Source of the DNA: DATAVB01 sp040414495
GTDB lineage: Bacteria > Actinomycetota > Actinomycetes > Mycobacteriales > QHCD01
Length of the DNA: 28,391 nucleotides
NCBI GenBank assembly: GCA_040414495.1
Contig: JBEDUI010000242.1
Coordinates: 1-28,391, forward strand
Direction of reading: 5' to 3'
Below are positions 8,209 to 15,192 of the stretch, in pieces; position 1 is the first letter of the stretch; each line of letters opens with the position of its first letter. The notes beneath the pieces were generated by a model that had not been told where the DNA came from, did not search any database, and was given only the letters and a program-made list of their open reading frames with translations. Both the position numbers and the translations under genes were made by a program.

Positions 8209-8369
8209 TTTTCGTATGAGCTTGGCTTTCGTACGAGCCGGCCGTTTCGTACGAGCTGGCCTTTTCGTACGGCCTGCTTTTTCGTACCGGCTTGCCTTTT
8301 CGCGCTGGCCTGGCCTTTTCGTACCGGCTTGCCTTTTCGTACCGGCTTGCCTTTTCGCGCTGGCTTGCC
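8209..8369 (+). repeat. Array of about nine degenerate 18-bp tandem repeats
   Basis: Units follow the consensus TTTTCGTACCGGCTTGCC. Units begin at 8209, 8227, 8245, 8262, 8278, 8297, 8316, 8334 and 8352. Most are 18 bases, some 16-19, and the units at 8316 and 8334 are identical. Early units have TTCGTACGAG, late ones TTCGTACCGG or TTCGCGCTGG. The array occupies the space between the hairpin and the oxygenase ribosome binding site. It has no spacers, so it is not a CRISPR. The 18-base period keeps several frames open on both strands, which creates spurious open frames rich in Lys/Arg or Phe/Ala. Confidence 0.85.
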
Positions 8370-8400
8370 GCTTCCATAACGCATCACCACCGCCTGTACC

Positions 8401-8407
8401 GAAGGAG
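8401..8407 (+). promoter_or_regulatory. Ribosome binding site that fixes the oxygenase start
   Basis: GAAGGAG ends 7 bases before GTG 8415. The frame is open upstream to 8292 only because of the repeat array; this site decides the start. Confidence 0.8.
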
Positions 8408-8414
8408 AACTCCT

Positions 8415-9590
8415 GTGTCCACCCGCCTGTTCAGCGATGGTTTCCTGCGCCATACCGGCAATGACTTTATGGCCCGACGGCTGGCCGAGGACGTGGTCCT
8501 GGCCGAGGTCGGCGCGGACGCGGTCGCCGACCTGCTCAGCTGGGCTGACCTGAGCGAGATCCTGTCGACGCGTCCACTTGAACCACCACGAATTCGCTTA
8601 CACCGCAAGGGTTCCGCCGTTCCGGTGGCCGACTACACGACGCCCGCGACTATTGCCGGAACGGAGGTCGCGCTGGTCCGGCCCGAGGCGCTTTATCGGG
8701 AATTACGGGGTGGCGCCAGCCTGATTCTGGATGCGGTCGATCGGATTCATCCGCCCATTCGGGAAGCGGCCGACGATCTCATGCGGATGGTGCGGGAACG
8801 CGTACAGGTCAACCTGTATCTCTTATGGGGCGCGACCCACGGGTTCGACACGCACTGGGACGACCACGACACGTTCATCGTGCAGATTTACGGCACCAAG
8901 GCCTGGACCGTACACGGGCCGGGCCGGCCACATCCGATGAAGACCGATACCGATCACGGCCACACCGCACCGGAATCCGTGATGTGGGAGGGCGTGCTCA
9001 AACCTGGTCAGATCCTGCACGTTCCGCGCGGTTGGTGGCATAACGTCCGTGGTACCGGCGATGTGAGCCTGCATTTGACGTTCGGATTCACCCGCGCCAC
9101 CGGCATCGACTGGGTGAATTGGCTGATCGAGCAGCTGTACGCCGACGACGCGTTCCGGCAGGATCTGCCCCGGTTCGGGAGCGCTACGGAACAACAGGCT
9201 CATCAGAAACGGCTGGCCGAGCGGGTGGCGTCGCTGGCTTCTTCGGCTGATCTGACTGAGTTTTTCGCCTCCCGCGACGGGCATTTCCCGCAGCGGCACC
9301 GGTTCAGCCTGCCGTGGCCGGTCGAGTTCGGCATGCTGACCCCGCAAACTCGGATCGAGTTCACCCCACTGCTGGCGCCGACAGTCACTCGTGATGACGC
9401 GGCGGTGGCGCTGGAGACGGGTGGGAAGCGGTACCGGTTCGCCGCCGCGGCCGGTCCGGTGCTGGATGCGCTGATCGCTGGTCCGAGTACGACGGTCGAC
9501 GACCTGCAGGCGCGCAGTGGCGCCGGTTCGGATGTGGTGCAGGCCGTGCTCGAAGCACTGGCGCGGGAGAACCTCGTATTGCTGCGCTGA
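8415..9590 (+). CDS. JmjC/cupin Fe(II)/2-oxoglutarate oxygenase, putative peptide hydroxylase
   Basis: A 391-residue cytosolic protein of the JmjC fold related to bacterial ribosomal oxygenases (YcfD/ROXA type). The Fe(II) triad is intact: H147 and D149 in THWDDHD, and H209 in PRGWWHNV. QIYGTKAW (157-164) and LKPGQILHVP (195-204) are the matching strands of the barrel. A dimerisation-like middle segment (about 230-300) and a winged-helix-like C-terminus (about 330-391) complete the architecture. It lies downstream of a 39-residue peptide gene, so the peptide is a plausible substrate; a ribosomal protein or another target cannot be excluded. GTG 8415 is chosen for its Shine-Dalgarno sequence. 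Three TTA leucine codons (8598, 8703, 8823) are unusual in high-GC DNA. Confidence 0.88.
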   Translation: MSTRLFSDGFLRHTGNDFMARRLAEDVVLAEVGADAVADLLSWADLSEILSTRPLEPPRIRLHRKGSAVPVADYTTPATIAGTEVALVRPEALYRELRGGASLILDAVDRIHPPIREAADDLMRMVRERVQVNLYLLWGATHGFDTHWDDHDTFIVQIYGTKAWTVHGPGRPHPMKTDTDHGHTAPESVMWEGVLKPGQILHVPRGWWHNVRGTGDVSLHLTFGFTRATGIDWVNWLIEQLYADDAFRQDLPRFGSATEQQAHQKRLAERVASLASSADLTEFFASRDGHFPQRHRFSLPWPVEFGMLTPQTRIEFTPLLAPTVTRDDAAVALETGGKRYRFAAAAGPVLDALIAGPSTTVDDLQARSGAGSDVVQAVLEALARENLVLLR

Positions 9591-9644
9591 GAGTGTTGTC
9601 CACAGGTCGGTTCTCTTCGGCCGCATCAGCGGGTCTCGTGTCGC

Positions 9645-9650
9645 TATGCT
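9645..9650 (+). promoter_or_regulatory. Candidate -10 box for a leaderless tadE-like mRNA
   Basis: TATGCT lies exactly 6 bases before the ATG at 9657, and no Shine-Dalgarno sequence is present. This suggests that the gene has its own promoter rather than depending on read-through from the oxygenase gene. Confidence 0.45.
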
Positions 9651-9656
9651 GCCCGC

Positions 9657-10112
9657 ATGGGCGCCGCTGACCGGATCCACGGTGATCGCGGCTCGATCAT
9701 TCCGATGATCATCATGGCGTTCGTGGTGGCCGGCCTGGTGATCGTCGGCAGCGTCGTGGCTGGTAGCGCGTTCCTGGCCCAGCGGGATCTGCAGTCGGTG
9801 TGCGACGGCGCCGCGATCGCGGGAGCGCAGGCGTTAGACGACTCGGAGTTCTACCGCAACGGCATCGGCTCGGACGGCGCGTTGCCGCTAAGTGGCGTGC
9901 AGTCCGCGGTCGATGCGTACGCCGCGCAGGACGCCACCTCGCCGGCGGACCGGGTGCAGGTCAACGCCACCGTCGGCGATGACCACGTCACCGTGGCCGT
10001 CGCCTGCGCGAAGACGGCGCACCTGACGTTCGGAGCGGTGTTCGGGTACGGCTCCGGGCTGGATCAGCACGCCACCGCCCATGCCCGCGCCCGTACCGAC
10101 GCCGCCCGCTGA
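9657..10112 (+). CDS. TadE/TadG-like pilus-associated membrane protein
   Basis: A 151-residue protein with a short basic N-terminus, then DRGSIIPMIIMAFVVAGLV at about residues 10-28 leading into one membrane helix (to about residue 40). LAQRDLQSVCDGAAIAGAQAL follows. This is the pattern of the Tad/TadG N-terminal domain (PF13400-like), seen in pseudopilin-like proteins and Rv3654c-type proteins of Flp pilus loci. The rest is probably extracytoplasmic. No other tad genes (tadA, tadB, tadC, flp) are in the window, so it stands alone. It contains one TTA codon (9834). Its start is set by the -10 box at 9645. Its function outside a pilus locus is unknown. Confidence 0.7.
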   Translation: MGAADRIHGDRGSIIPMIIMAFVVAGLVIVGSVVAGSAFLAQRDLQSVCDGAAIAGAQALDDSEFYRNGIGSDGALPLSGVQSAVDAYAAQDATSPADRVQVNATVGDDHVTVAVACAKTAHLTFGAVFGYGSGLDQHATAHARARTDAAR

Positions 10113-10228
10113 CCTCAGCCCGACGAGCCCCGCGCCACTCGCCGGCACACCCCCGCTCACCGACACCCGCGCCCTCGCCGGCACCGCGAGCCGACTATCC
10201 CCGTTGCCCGCGAGCGCACTCGCCGGCG

Positions 10229-11512
10229 CTAATCCAGGAACAGCTCAAGCACCGGCACCTCGACGTCCGGCGCCTGGATCGGGAGGTTCAGCGTCGCGGT
10301 GCCTTCGGGCAGCCCGGCCATCCGGGTGTTCTGCGCGGGGCCGGAGTCGTGCACGGTGACCTTCACCTCGGACGCGTCGTGCAGGAACTGCGCGTACCGC
10401 AACCGGCCGGCCAATCCGGGCAGGTGCAGGTGTCGCATCGGCCAAGCGAAAACGTGCAGATACAGGCGATTGCCGCGCTGGGTGTACCGGCAGTCCGGCG
10501 GCGGCGTGAATTCCGCCGGGCCACAACCGTAAATAGACCGCGAATTCAGCCGCATCCATTCGCCAATTCCGCTGAGCGTGCGCAGGGCTCTCGGGTCGAA
10601 TTCACCGCGGCCGGTTGGGCCGACGTTGAGCAGCAGGTTGCCGTCTTTGGACACCGAGTCGATCAACATGCGGATCAGCATGTCGACCGGCTTCCAGTCC
10701 AGGTTGTCCCGGTCATAACCCCAGCTGCCGTTCAGTGTTTGGCAGGCTTCCCACGGCATCGGCTTGCCGTCGCGGGTCATCGGACCGGCCGGCTGGTATT
10801 GCTCCGGAGTCAGGAAATCGCCGGGGATATCGAGCCGGTCGTTGACGAGAATTCCCGGTTGCAATTCACGTATCCGGGCCAGCAGCTGTTCCGAACGCCA
10901 GTCGTTCTTACCTTTGCCGGCCGCGGTACCGTCCGCGAACTTGCCGTCCGGGTACGAGAAATCGAGCCACATTACGTCAACCGGCCCGTACCGGGTCAGC
11001 AGTTCCTCGACCTGACCATGCAGATAGTCGGCGTATTTGGCTACGTCGCGCTGCGCGCTCTTTTTACGGAATTCCAGATCATTACGCTGCGGGTGGACAG
11101 CGTCAACCGGGAATTCCGGGTGATGCCAGTCGATGAGCGAATGATAAAAACCGATGCCCAGCCCTTCGGCCCGGAACGCCTCGACGAACGGGCCGACCAG
11201 ATCCTTGCCCCAGGGCGTCTTGGTCGCCTTGTAGTCAGTGAGGTCCGAATCCCACAGGGCGAATCCCTCGTGGTGTTTCGTGGTCAGCACCGCGTAGCGC
11301 ATGCCGGCGGCCTTGGCCGCGCGAGCCCATGCGGTCGGGTCGTACAGGTCGGGTTCGAAATGATCGAAATACGGCTGGTACTGCTCGTCAGTCAGCTGCT
11401 CCCGGTTTTTCACCCACTCATGGCGCGCCGCGAGCGCGTAGAGCCCCCAGTGAATGAACAACCCGAAACGCCGGTCCCGGAGCTTGGCGATCGCCTGTTC
11501 CTGAGCATCCAT
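10229..11512 (-). CDS. Alpha-L-fucosidase, GH29 family, cytosolic
   Basis: A 427-residue glycoside hydrolase that releases terminal L-fucose with retention of configuration. RRFGLFIHWGLYALAARHEW (14-33) is the typical GH29 entry strand. LTTKHHEGFALWDS (76-89) carries the substrate-binding histidines. D184 in MWLDFSYPDG is the likely nucleophile. LLLNVGPTGRGEFDP is the conserved segment near the end of the barrel. There is no signal peptide or carbohydrate-binding module, so it acts on imported oligosaccharides. ATG 11512 is chosen because GGAG lies 7 bases upstream; the frame extends 51 codons further but without family similarity. It is a single-gene unit with its own promoter, and no fucose transport or catabolic genes are adjacent. 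Confidence 0.93.
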   Translation of the reverse strand: MDAQEQAIAKLRDRRFGLFIHWGLYALAARHEWVKNREQLTDEQYQPYFDHFEPDLYDPTAWARAAKAAGMRYAVLTTKHHEGFALWDSDLTDYKATKTPWGKDLVGPFVEAFRAEGLGIGFYHSLIDWHHPEFPVDAVHPQRNDLEFRKKSAQRDVAKYADYLHGQVEELLTRYGPVDVMWLDFSYPDGKFADGTAAGKGKNDWRSEQLLARIRELQPGILVNDRLDIPGDFLTPEQYQPAGPMTRDGKPMPWEACQTLNGSWGYDRDNLDWKPVDMLIRMLIDSVSKDGNLLLNVGPTGRGEFDPRALRTLSGIGEWMRLNSRSIYGCGPAEFTPPPDCRYTQRGNRLYLHVFAWPMRHLHLPGLAGRLRYAQFLHDASEVKVTVHDSGPAQNTRMAGLPEGTATLNLPIQAPDVEVPVLELFLD

Positions 11513-11591
11513 GAATAATCTCCATCTACGCTGCACGGAAAAGGAATTCGCCGGCGCACGCACCGGTCGCGCTCGCTCGGCCGTGCCGGTA

Positions 11592-11620
11592 ACCCTAGTT
11601 GCCACTCTGATGCAAGACAA
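11592..11620 (-). promoter_or_regulatory. Promoter of the fucosidase gene
   Basis: On the minus strand TTGTCT (11620-11615) and TAGGGT (11597-11592) are separated by exactly 17 bases, a good SigA-type promoter. The predicted 5' leader is about 73 bases and contains the GGAG site. Confidence 0.55.
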
Positions 11621-11664
11621 GAGACCAGACGTATTTCCTACACGATCCAGTACGGCGAAGTCCA

Positions 11665-11840
11665 AGCAGCACGGGCCTAGCAGGCGTTAGCCTGCGCGGC
11701 ATTTCCAGCCGACCGCGGCAGGAGCACGCCGACTCCCAGACAGCATGGAGACAACCAGGCGAGAGTCTGCACGACATTTCCGGCCGGCCCGGCGAGAGCG
11801 CACCGAGCTGAAGGCGACATGGGCTTAACAGGCGCGAGCG
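11665..11840. repeat. Diverged direct repeats of about 75 bp upstream of the fucosidase promoter
   Basis: A segment beginning AGGCGTTAGCCTGCGCGGCA at 11682 recurs, imperfectly, at 11757 (AGGCGAGAGTCTGCACGACA). Both continue into ATTTCC[AG]GCCG and end near a CATGG. A third partial start, GGGCTTAACAGGCGCGAGCG, is at 11821, paralleling GGGCCTAGCAGGCGTTAGCC at 11673. The rest of 11621-12014 shows nothing coding and may be decayed sequence. Confidence 0.45.
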
Positions 11841-12014
11841 GGGAAGCTCTCCGTACTATCCGTCGCTAGCGCCGTTGTTGCTTGGTCAGGGCGGCATCGA
11901 CTACTCGTTGCCCGATCCGCTTACTTGTCCAGCACCGAGCGCGCCGCCGGGCAAGCCGATTCGGCACCTTGTCTTGGCGGCCTCCCGGCCGCGACGCTCC
12001 CCCTCGCTGCGCGC

Positions 12015-13349
12015 TTACCCGCTGGGGAGGCCGGGTTGGTCGTGCATGGTGTTGCGTCGCGGCCGCCGCAGCGGGTCGACGATCGGCGGCGGAATAAAGT
12101 GCGGAATCCCCTTGAGAAATTCGATACGCCACCCGCCGTGGTGGACGATCCAGTGATGGCCGTGGCATAGCAGCACGAGATTGTCTAAGGATGTGGGTCC
12201 GCCGTCGGCCCAGTGCTTGACGTGATGTGTCTGACACCAGGCCGCGGGCGCCGTGCAGCCGGGGTGTACGCAGCCGATATCGCGAGCGGCCACGGCGCGA
12301 CGGATTCCCGTCGGAATTGTTCGGGTGGCGCGGCCGATATCGAGCGGTTCGCTCTGGGATCCGAGCAGGATGGGGATGATCGAGGCGTCGCAGGCGATGC
12401 GGCGGGCGGCTTCGGCCGTGATCGCCGCTCCTGTGCCCAGCGTTCCCGTGCCGGGCCGCCGCGATGTGTCGTCAGAGTGCCTGCCGCGCAGGTCATCCAG
12501 CGCAATGGTGACGGTGACCTGGGGTTTCTCCCCGCCAACCGCCGGAAGTCCGCCGTCGGCCAGCGCCCGGCCACATAACTCGACCAACGCGTCAGCCATG
12601 CGCCGGCTCCCGGACCGCGTATCGGGCATGCCGTCTTGGGCTGGTTCGGGTTGCGCCAACGCGCCCAGGACAGCTTGAACGGTCGCGGAGGCCTCCGAGT
12701 CGAGCCGACCGCGGACATAATCCATGCCACCAACGTCGGGGCGGAAGATCAGTTCGCGGCGCGTCGGCTTGTCTTCATCGAGGGTGCCGTCTGTATCCAA
12801 TACCGCGTGCAGTCGTTTAGCGAGTACGCGGACGCGACGTGGGTCCATTTCCCGGGACTGCTCAGCCAGAAATTCCTCGGCCTGAGCTCGCTCCCGTGCA
12901 CCGACCGCCGGCGGCAACTGCTTGATCGCCTGCCCGATGACCCCCACATGTTCCACCGACAGTGCGCCCTCGGAGGCGGCGGCAGCGGTGGCCGGCAATT
13001 CCGGTTCGACAATCTCACCCGAAACACTGACCGAGCCGACTAATTCCTGCGCCGAGCGGACTCGTGCCTTCGCCTCACCCGGCGACAACCGCAACCGGGC
13101 CTGTAAGAATGCCTCGGTCGTTAATCCGGCTTCCTGGCCGGCGACATCCTGCACCGCACATTCAGAAACGAACCGAAGCCGACCAAACTCGAACCGCCGC
13201 ACCACCCGTTCATATCGTTCCGTCGCATCGGCCAACGCCGGCCCGCGCGAACGCCACAACTCCTGCTGATCGAACCGATCCGCGACAGCCTCCATCAACC
13301 CGAGAAGATCCTCCAACGGATCCGGGTCAAAAGGCGTCGCGCTACTCAT
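12015..13349 (-). CDS. DUF222 and HNH-endonuclease domain protein
   Basis: A 444-residue protein of the 13E12-repeat type common in Actinobacteria. The N-terminal two-thirds is a DUF222 helical region (about 30-310). Near residues 358-408 lies an HNH nuclease motif: GCVHPGC, then CQTHHVKHWADGGPTSLDNL, then LLCHGHHWIVH, with zinc-type CxxxxC and CxxH pairs. Family members are presumed nucleases of unknown role; some occur in multicopy repeats. No inverted termini, integrase or target duplication is seen here. ATG 13349 is preferred over TTG 13355 because TAGAGT (13361-13356) lies 6 bases before it and there is no Shine-Dalgarno sequence, suggesting a leaderless mRNA. It appears intact. Confidence 0.9.
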   Translation of the reverse strand: MSSATPFDPDPLEDLLGLMEAVADRFDQQELWRSRGPALADATERYERVVRRFEFGRLRFVSECAVQDVAGQEAGLTTEAFLQARLRLSPGEAKARVRSAQELVGSVSVSGEIVEPELPATAAAASEGALSVEHVGVIGQAIKQLPPAVGARERAQAEEFLAEQSREMDPRRVRVLAKRLHAVLDTDGTLDEDKPTRRELIFRPDVGGMDYVRGRLDSEASATVQAVLGALAQPEPAQDGMPDTRSGSRRMADALVELCGRALADGGLPAVGGEKPQVTVTIALDDLRGRHSDDTSRRPGTGTLGTGAAITAEAARRIACDASIIPILLGSQSEPLDIGRATRTIPTGIRRAVAARDIGCVHPGCTAPAAWCQTHHVKHWADGGPTSLDNLVLLCHGHHWIVHHGGWRIEFLKGIPHFIPPPIVDPLRRPRRNTMHDQPGLPSG

Positions 13350-13355
13350 ACCCAA

Positions 13356-13361
13356 ACTCTA
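13356..13361 (-). promoter_or_regulatory. Candidate -10 box for a leaderless HNH-gene mRNA
   Basis: On the minus strand TAGAGT is followed by TTGGGT and then the ATG at 13349. It fits TANNNT with a 6-base spacer and decides the start codon. Confidence 0.4.
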
Positions 13362-13680
13362 GAACCACCCACCGAAAAAACCGGCCCCAGAACGACCAGG
13401 AAAAAGAATTACTTCTGGTCACCAACACGTCACAATCCGCGCCACATAAGCGATTCCAGAGTTGATGTTGACGAGAGTCGCGCCTACATAAGGCCGCCAC
13501 CGAGTCTCAGTCCATAGTGGACGGACTGAATTGAAATTTATCTGCGGACTCGCCGAGAATCCAGCAATGCAATAACCGGGATTCGTACGAGAGGATTTTA
13601 TCAGCGGCGTCGGCCGGCGCGAATTCCAGAGCGGCGGCTAACTCAGCAGCCGGCGCGAATTCCAGAGCGACACCAACACA
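13362..13680. other. AT-richer intergenic stretch with small repeats
   Basis: No gene is visible. GTCCA-TAG-TGGAC at 13510-13522 is a perfect short palindrome. GCCGGCGCGAATTCCAGAGC(G) occurs twice, at 13613-13633 and 13649-13669, as a 21-bp direct repeat with a 36-base offset. The stretch around 13530-13600 is noticeably AT-rich for this genome. It separates the upstream CoxG-like gene from the HNH gene and probably holds their terminator and promoter. Confidence 0.5.
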
Positions 13681-14370
13681 TCAGCCGGTACGGCGGCGGT
13701 GTGACACCCAGAGCGTCACCAACGCCAACAGCACCGCTACCGCACTCACTGCGGCACCTCGGCGAGCGGCCGACCGTACCGCCACCGCCCCCGCGATACT
13801 GGTCACCGACGCCAAAACCGGCTCAGGCTCGGGCGCCCCAGCCGACCCGACCGCAGCCGGCGCGACCTCAGCGCCATCGTCCGCGACGGGCCCTGGCACC
13901 AGGATCAACGCGTCCTCGGCCGGTATCACCCCACCCAATCGCGCGCCGAGGGCCTCAACGAACCGATCCAGCAACCGATCGCCGGCATCACGTACCGCGT
14001 CCTGGTCGAAGCCGACGATCCGCCCTGAACCGGTGGGCCGCACCACCAGGGTGACCTGCGTGCCCGCACTGGATTCCCGCACACCGATGCGTACCGACGC
14101 CGACACCTTGCCCACGCCACGTACCTCGGCTCCGGACGCGGCAACCGTAACCTCGCGGGCCTCCCGGGCCACGGTGTCGAGAGCGAGCTGGCCGGAGTAC
14201 GTGATCTGATTCGAGCCGACCCGCAGGCGCAGCCGGCCGGTGATGGCGTCACCCTCGGGCGTGACCTGCGACAACGCGGGAAGACACCGGACCAGCTTCT
14301 CCAGATCGCACACGACATCCCAGACCGCGGCCGACCCGGCCGGCACCGTGAACACGCGCTCCAGGGCCAT
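13681..14370 (-). CDS. CoxG-like SRPBCC protein with C-terminal membrane anchor
   Basis: A 229-residue protein. Residues 1-150 match the SRPBCC/CoxG ligand-binding fold (VFTVPAGSAAVWDVVCDLEKL, then CLPALSQVTPEGD, TGRLRLRVGSN and IVGFDQDAVRDAGDRLLDRF). A Pro/Ala/Glu-rich linker (about 150-190) leads to a single helix AVSAVAVLLALVTLWVS near residue 215 and a basic tail, so the domain faces the cytoplasm and is tail-anchored. CoxG recruits carbon-monoxide dehydrogenase to the membrane in CO oxidisers, but no coxS/M/L genes are nearby, so the partner and ligand are unknown. The ATG start has GGGGAGGGA 6 bases upstream. The gene begins 87 bases after the VIT-type gene ends, possibly co-transcribed. 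Confidence 0.8.
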   Translation of the reverse strand: MALERVFTVPAGSAAVWDVVCDLEKLVRCLPALSQVTPEGDAITGRLRLRVGSNQITYSGQLALDTVAREAREVTVAASGAEVRGVGKVSASVRIGVRESSAGTQVTLVVRPTGSGRIVGFDQDAVRDAGDRLLDRFVEALGARLGGVIPAEDALILVPGPVADDGAEVAPAAVGSAGAPEPEPVLASVTSIAGAVAVRSAARRGAAVSAVAVLLALVTLWVSHRRRTG

Positions 14371-14457
14371 ACGTCGTCCCTCCCCACCGACGTTGCTGTG
14401 GGTGGACGATACTCGCCAGCCCCGAGCGCCGGTCAGCGCCCATCAGGGGCCGCAGGA

Positions 14458-15189
14458 TCAGCCGATGCCGACCCCGATCGCACTGCCGATACCGTACGTA
14501 ACCGCCGCCGCCATCGCGCCGAGCAGCAGCTGCCGTACCCCGCTGTAAAGCCAGGTGCGGTTGGTGAACCGGGCGACCACCGCACCGGCCACGAAAAGCC
14601 CGACCGCGCTGAGGATCGCCGAGACCAGGAACGAGGACGCGCCCAGCAGGTACGGCAACAGCGGCAGGATCGCCCCGACCGCGAACGCCGCGAACGAGGA
14701 CGCCGCCGCCATCCACGGTGAGGGCAGATCATCGGGGTCGACGCCCAACTCCTCGCGGGCGTGGATCCGCCAGGTCTGTTCGGGATCGCGGGAGAGTTGC
14801 TCGACGACCTCGTGCGCCAGCTCCGGTTCGACGCCCCGGGAGATATAGAGCTCGGTCAGCTCGTTCTTCTCGGCATCCGGCCGCTGCGCGATCTCCTTCT
14901 GCTCGATCGCGATCTCGGCCCGGGTCAACTCCGTCTGCGAGGACACTGAGGTGTATTCACCGGTCGCCATCGATACGGCGCCAGCGATAAGCCCGGCCAG
15001 TCCGGTCAGCGCGACCGTGTGCGAGGCGACCCCACCGCCGGCCACACCAGCGATCAGCGAGACGTTCGAGACCAGGCCGTCCATGACGCCGAACACCGCC
15101 GGTCGTAGCGCTCCCCCGGTGACGTCGCGGTGATCGTGATGGATCTCCGCACTGTCCGGTGACTCGGTGGTACCGACGCTGGTCGCCAC
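14458..15189 (-). CDS. VIT1/CCC1-family transporter, possible iron/manganese exporter
   Basis: A 243-residue membrane protein with five probable helices: about 28-52, 58-80, 158-182, 186-208 and 217-241. Between helices 2 and 3 lies the acidic metal-binding loop (ELTRAEIAIEQKEIAQRPDA, then ELTELYISRGVEPELAHEVV). GVMDGLVSNVSLIAGVAGG in helix 1 and MATGEYTSVSSQTEL after helix 2 are family signatures. Eukaryotic relatives move Fe2+/Mn2+ into vacuoles; bacterial ones are taken to export divalent metal. The GTG start has GAGGAG 5 bases upstream and lies only 3 bases after the lgt stop, so it is translationally coupled to lgt. Confidence 0.88.
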   Translation of the reverse strand: MATSVGTTESPDSAEIHHDHRDVTGGALRPAVFGVMDGLVSNVSLIAGVAGGGVASHTVALTGLAGLIAGAVSMATGEYTSVSSQTELTRAEIAIEQKEIAQRPDAEKNELTELYISRGVEPELAHEVVEQLSRDPEQTWRIHAREELGVDPDDLPSPWMAAASSFAAFAVGAILPLLPYLLGASSFLVSAILSAVGLFVAGAVVARFTNRTWLYSGVRQLLLGAMAAAVTYGIGSAIGVGIG

Positions 15190-15192
15190 GGC

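Noticed and set aside
8209..8369. CRISPR array
   Set aside because: Units are short, contiguous and degenerate, with no unique spacers and no cas genes.
8292..8414. N-terminal extension of the oxygenase
   Set aside because: The extra 41 codons lie in the repeat array; GTG 8415 has a good ribosome site and the protein is complete from there.
7860..8453. Minus-strand open frame with Lys/Arg-rich hexapeptide repeats
   Set aside because: It arises from the 18-base period of the repeat array, runs antisense through the peptide gene and has no ribosome site or family character.
10113..10228. Proline-rich small gene after the TadE-like protein
   Set aside because: Only a GC-rich convergent gap with a few copies of CTCGCCGGC; no start signal or stable frame evidence.
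12015..13349. HNH protein as a homing or transposable element
   Set aside because: No terminal inverted repeats, target duplication, integrase or host gene interruption is visible.
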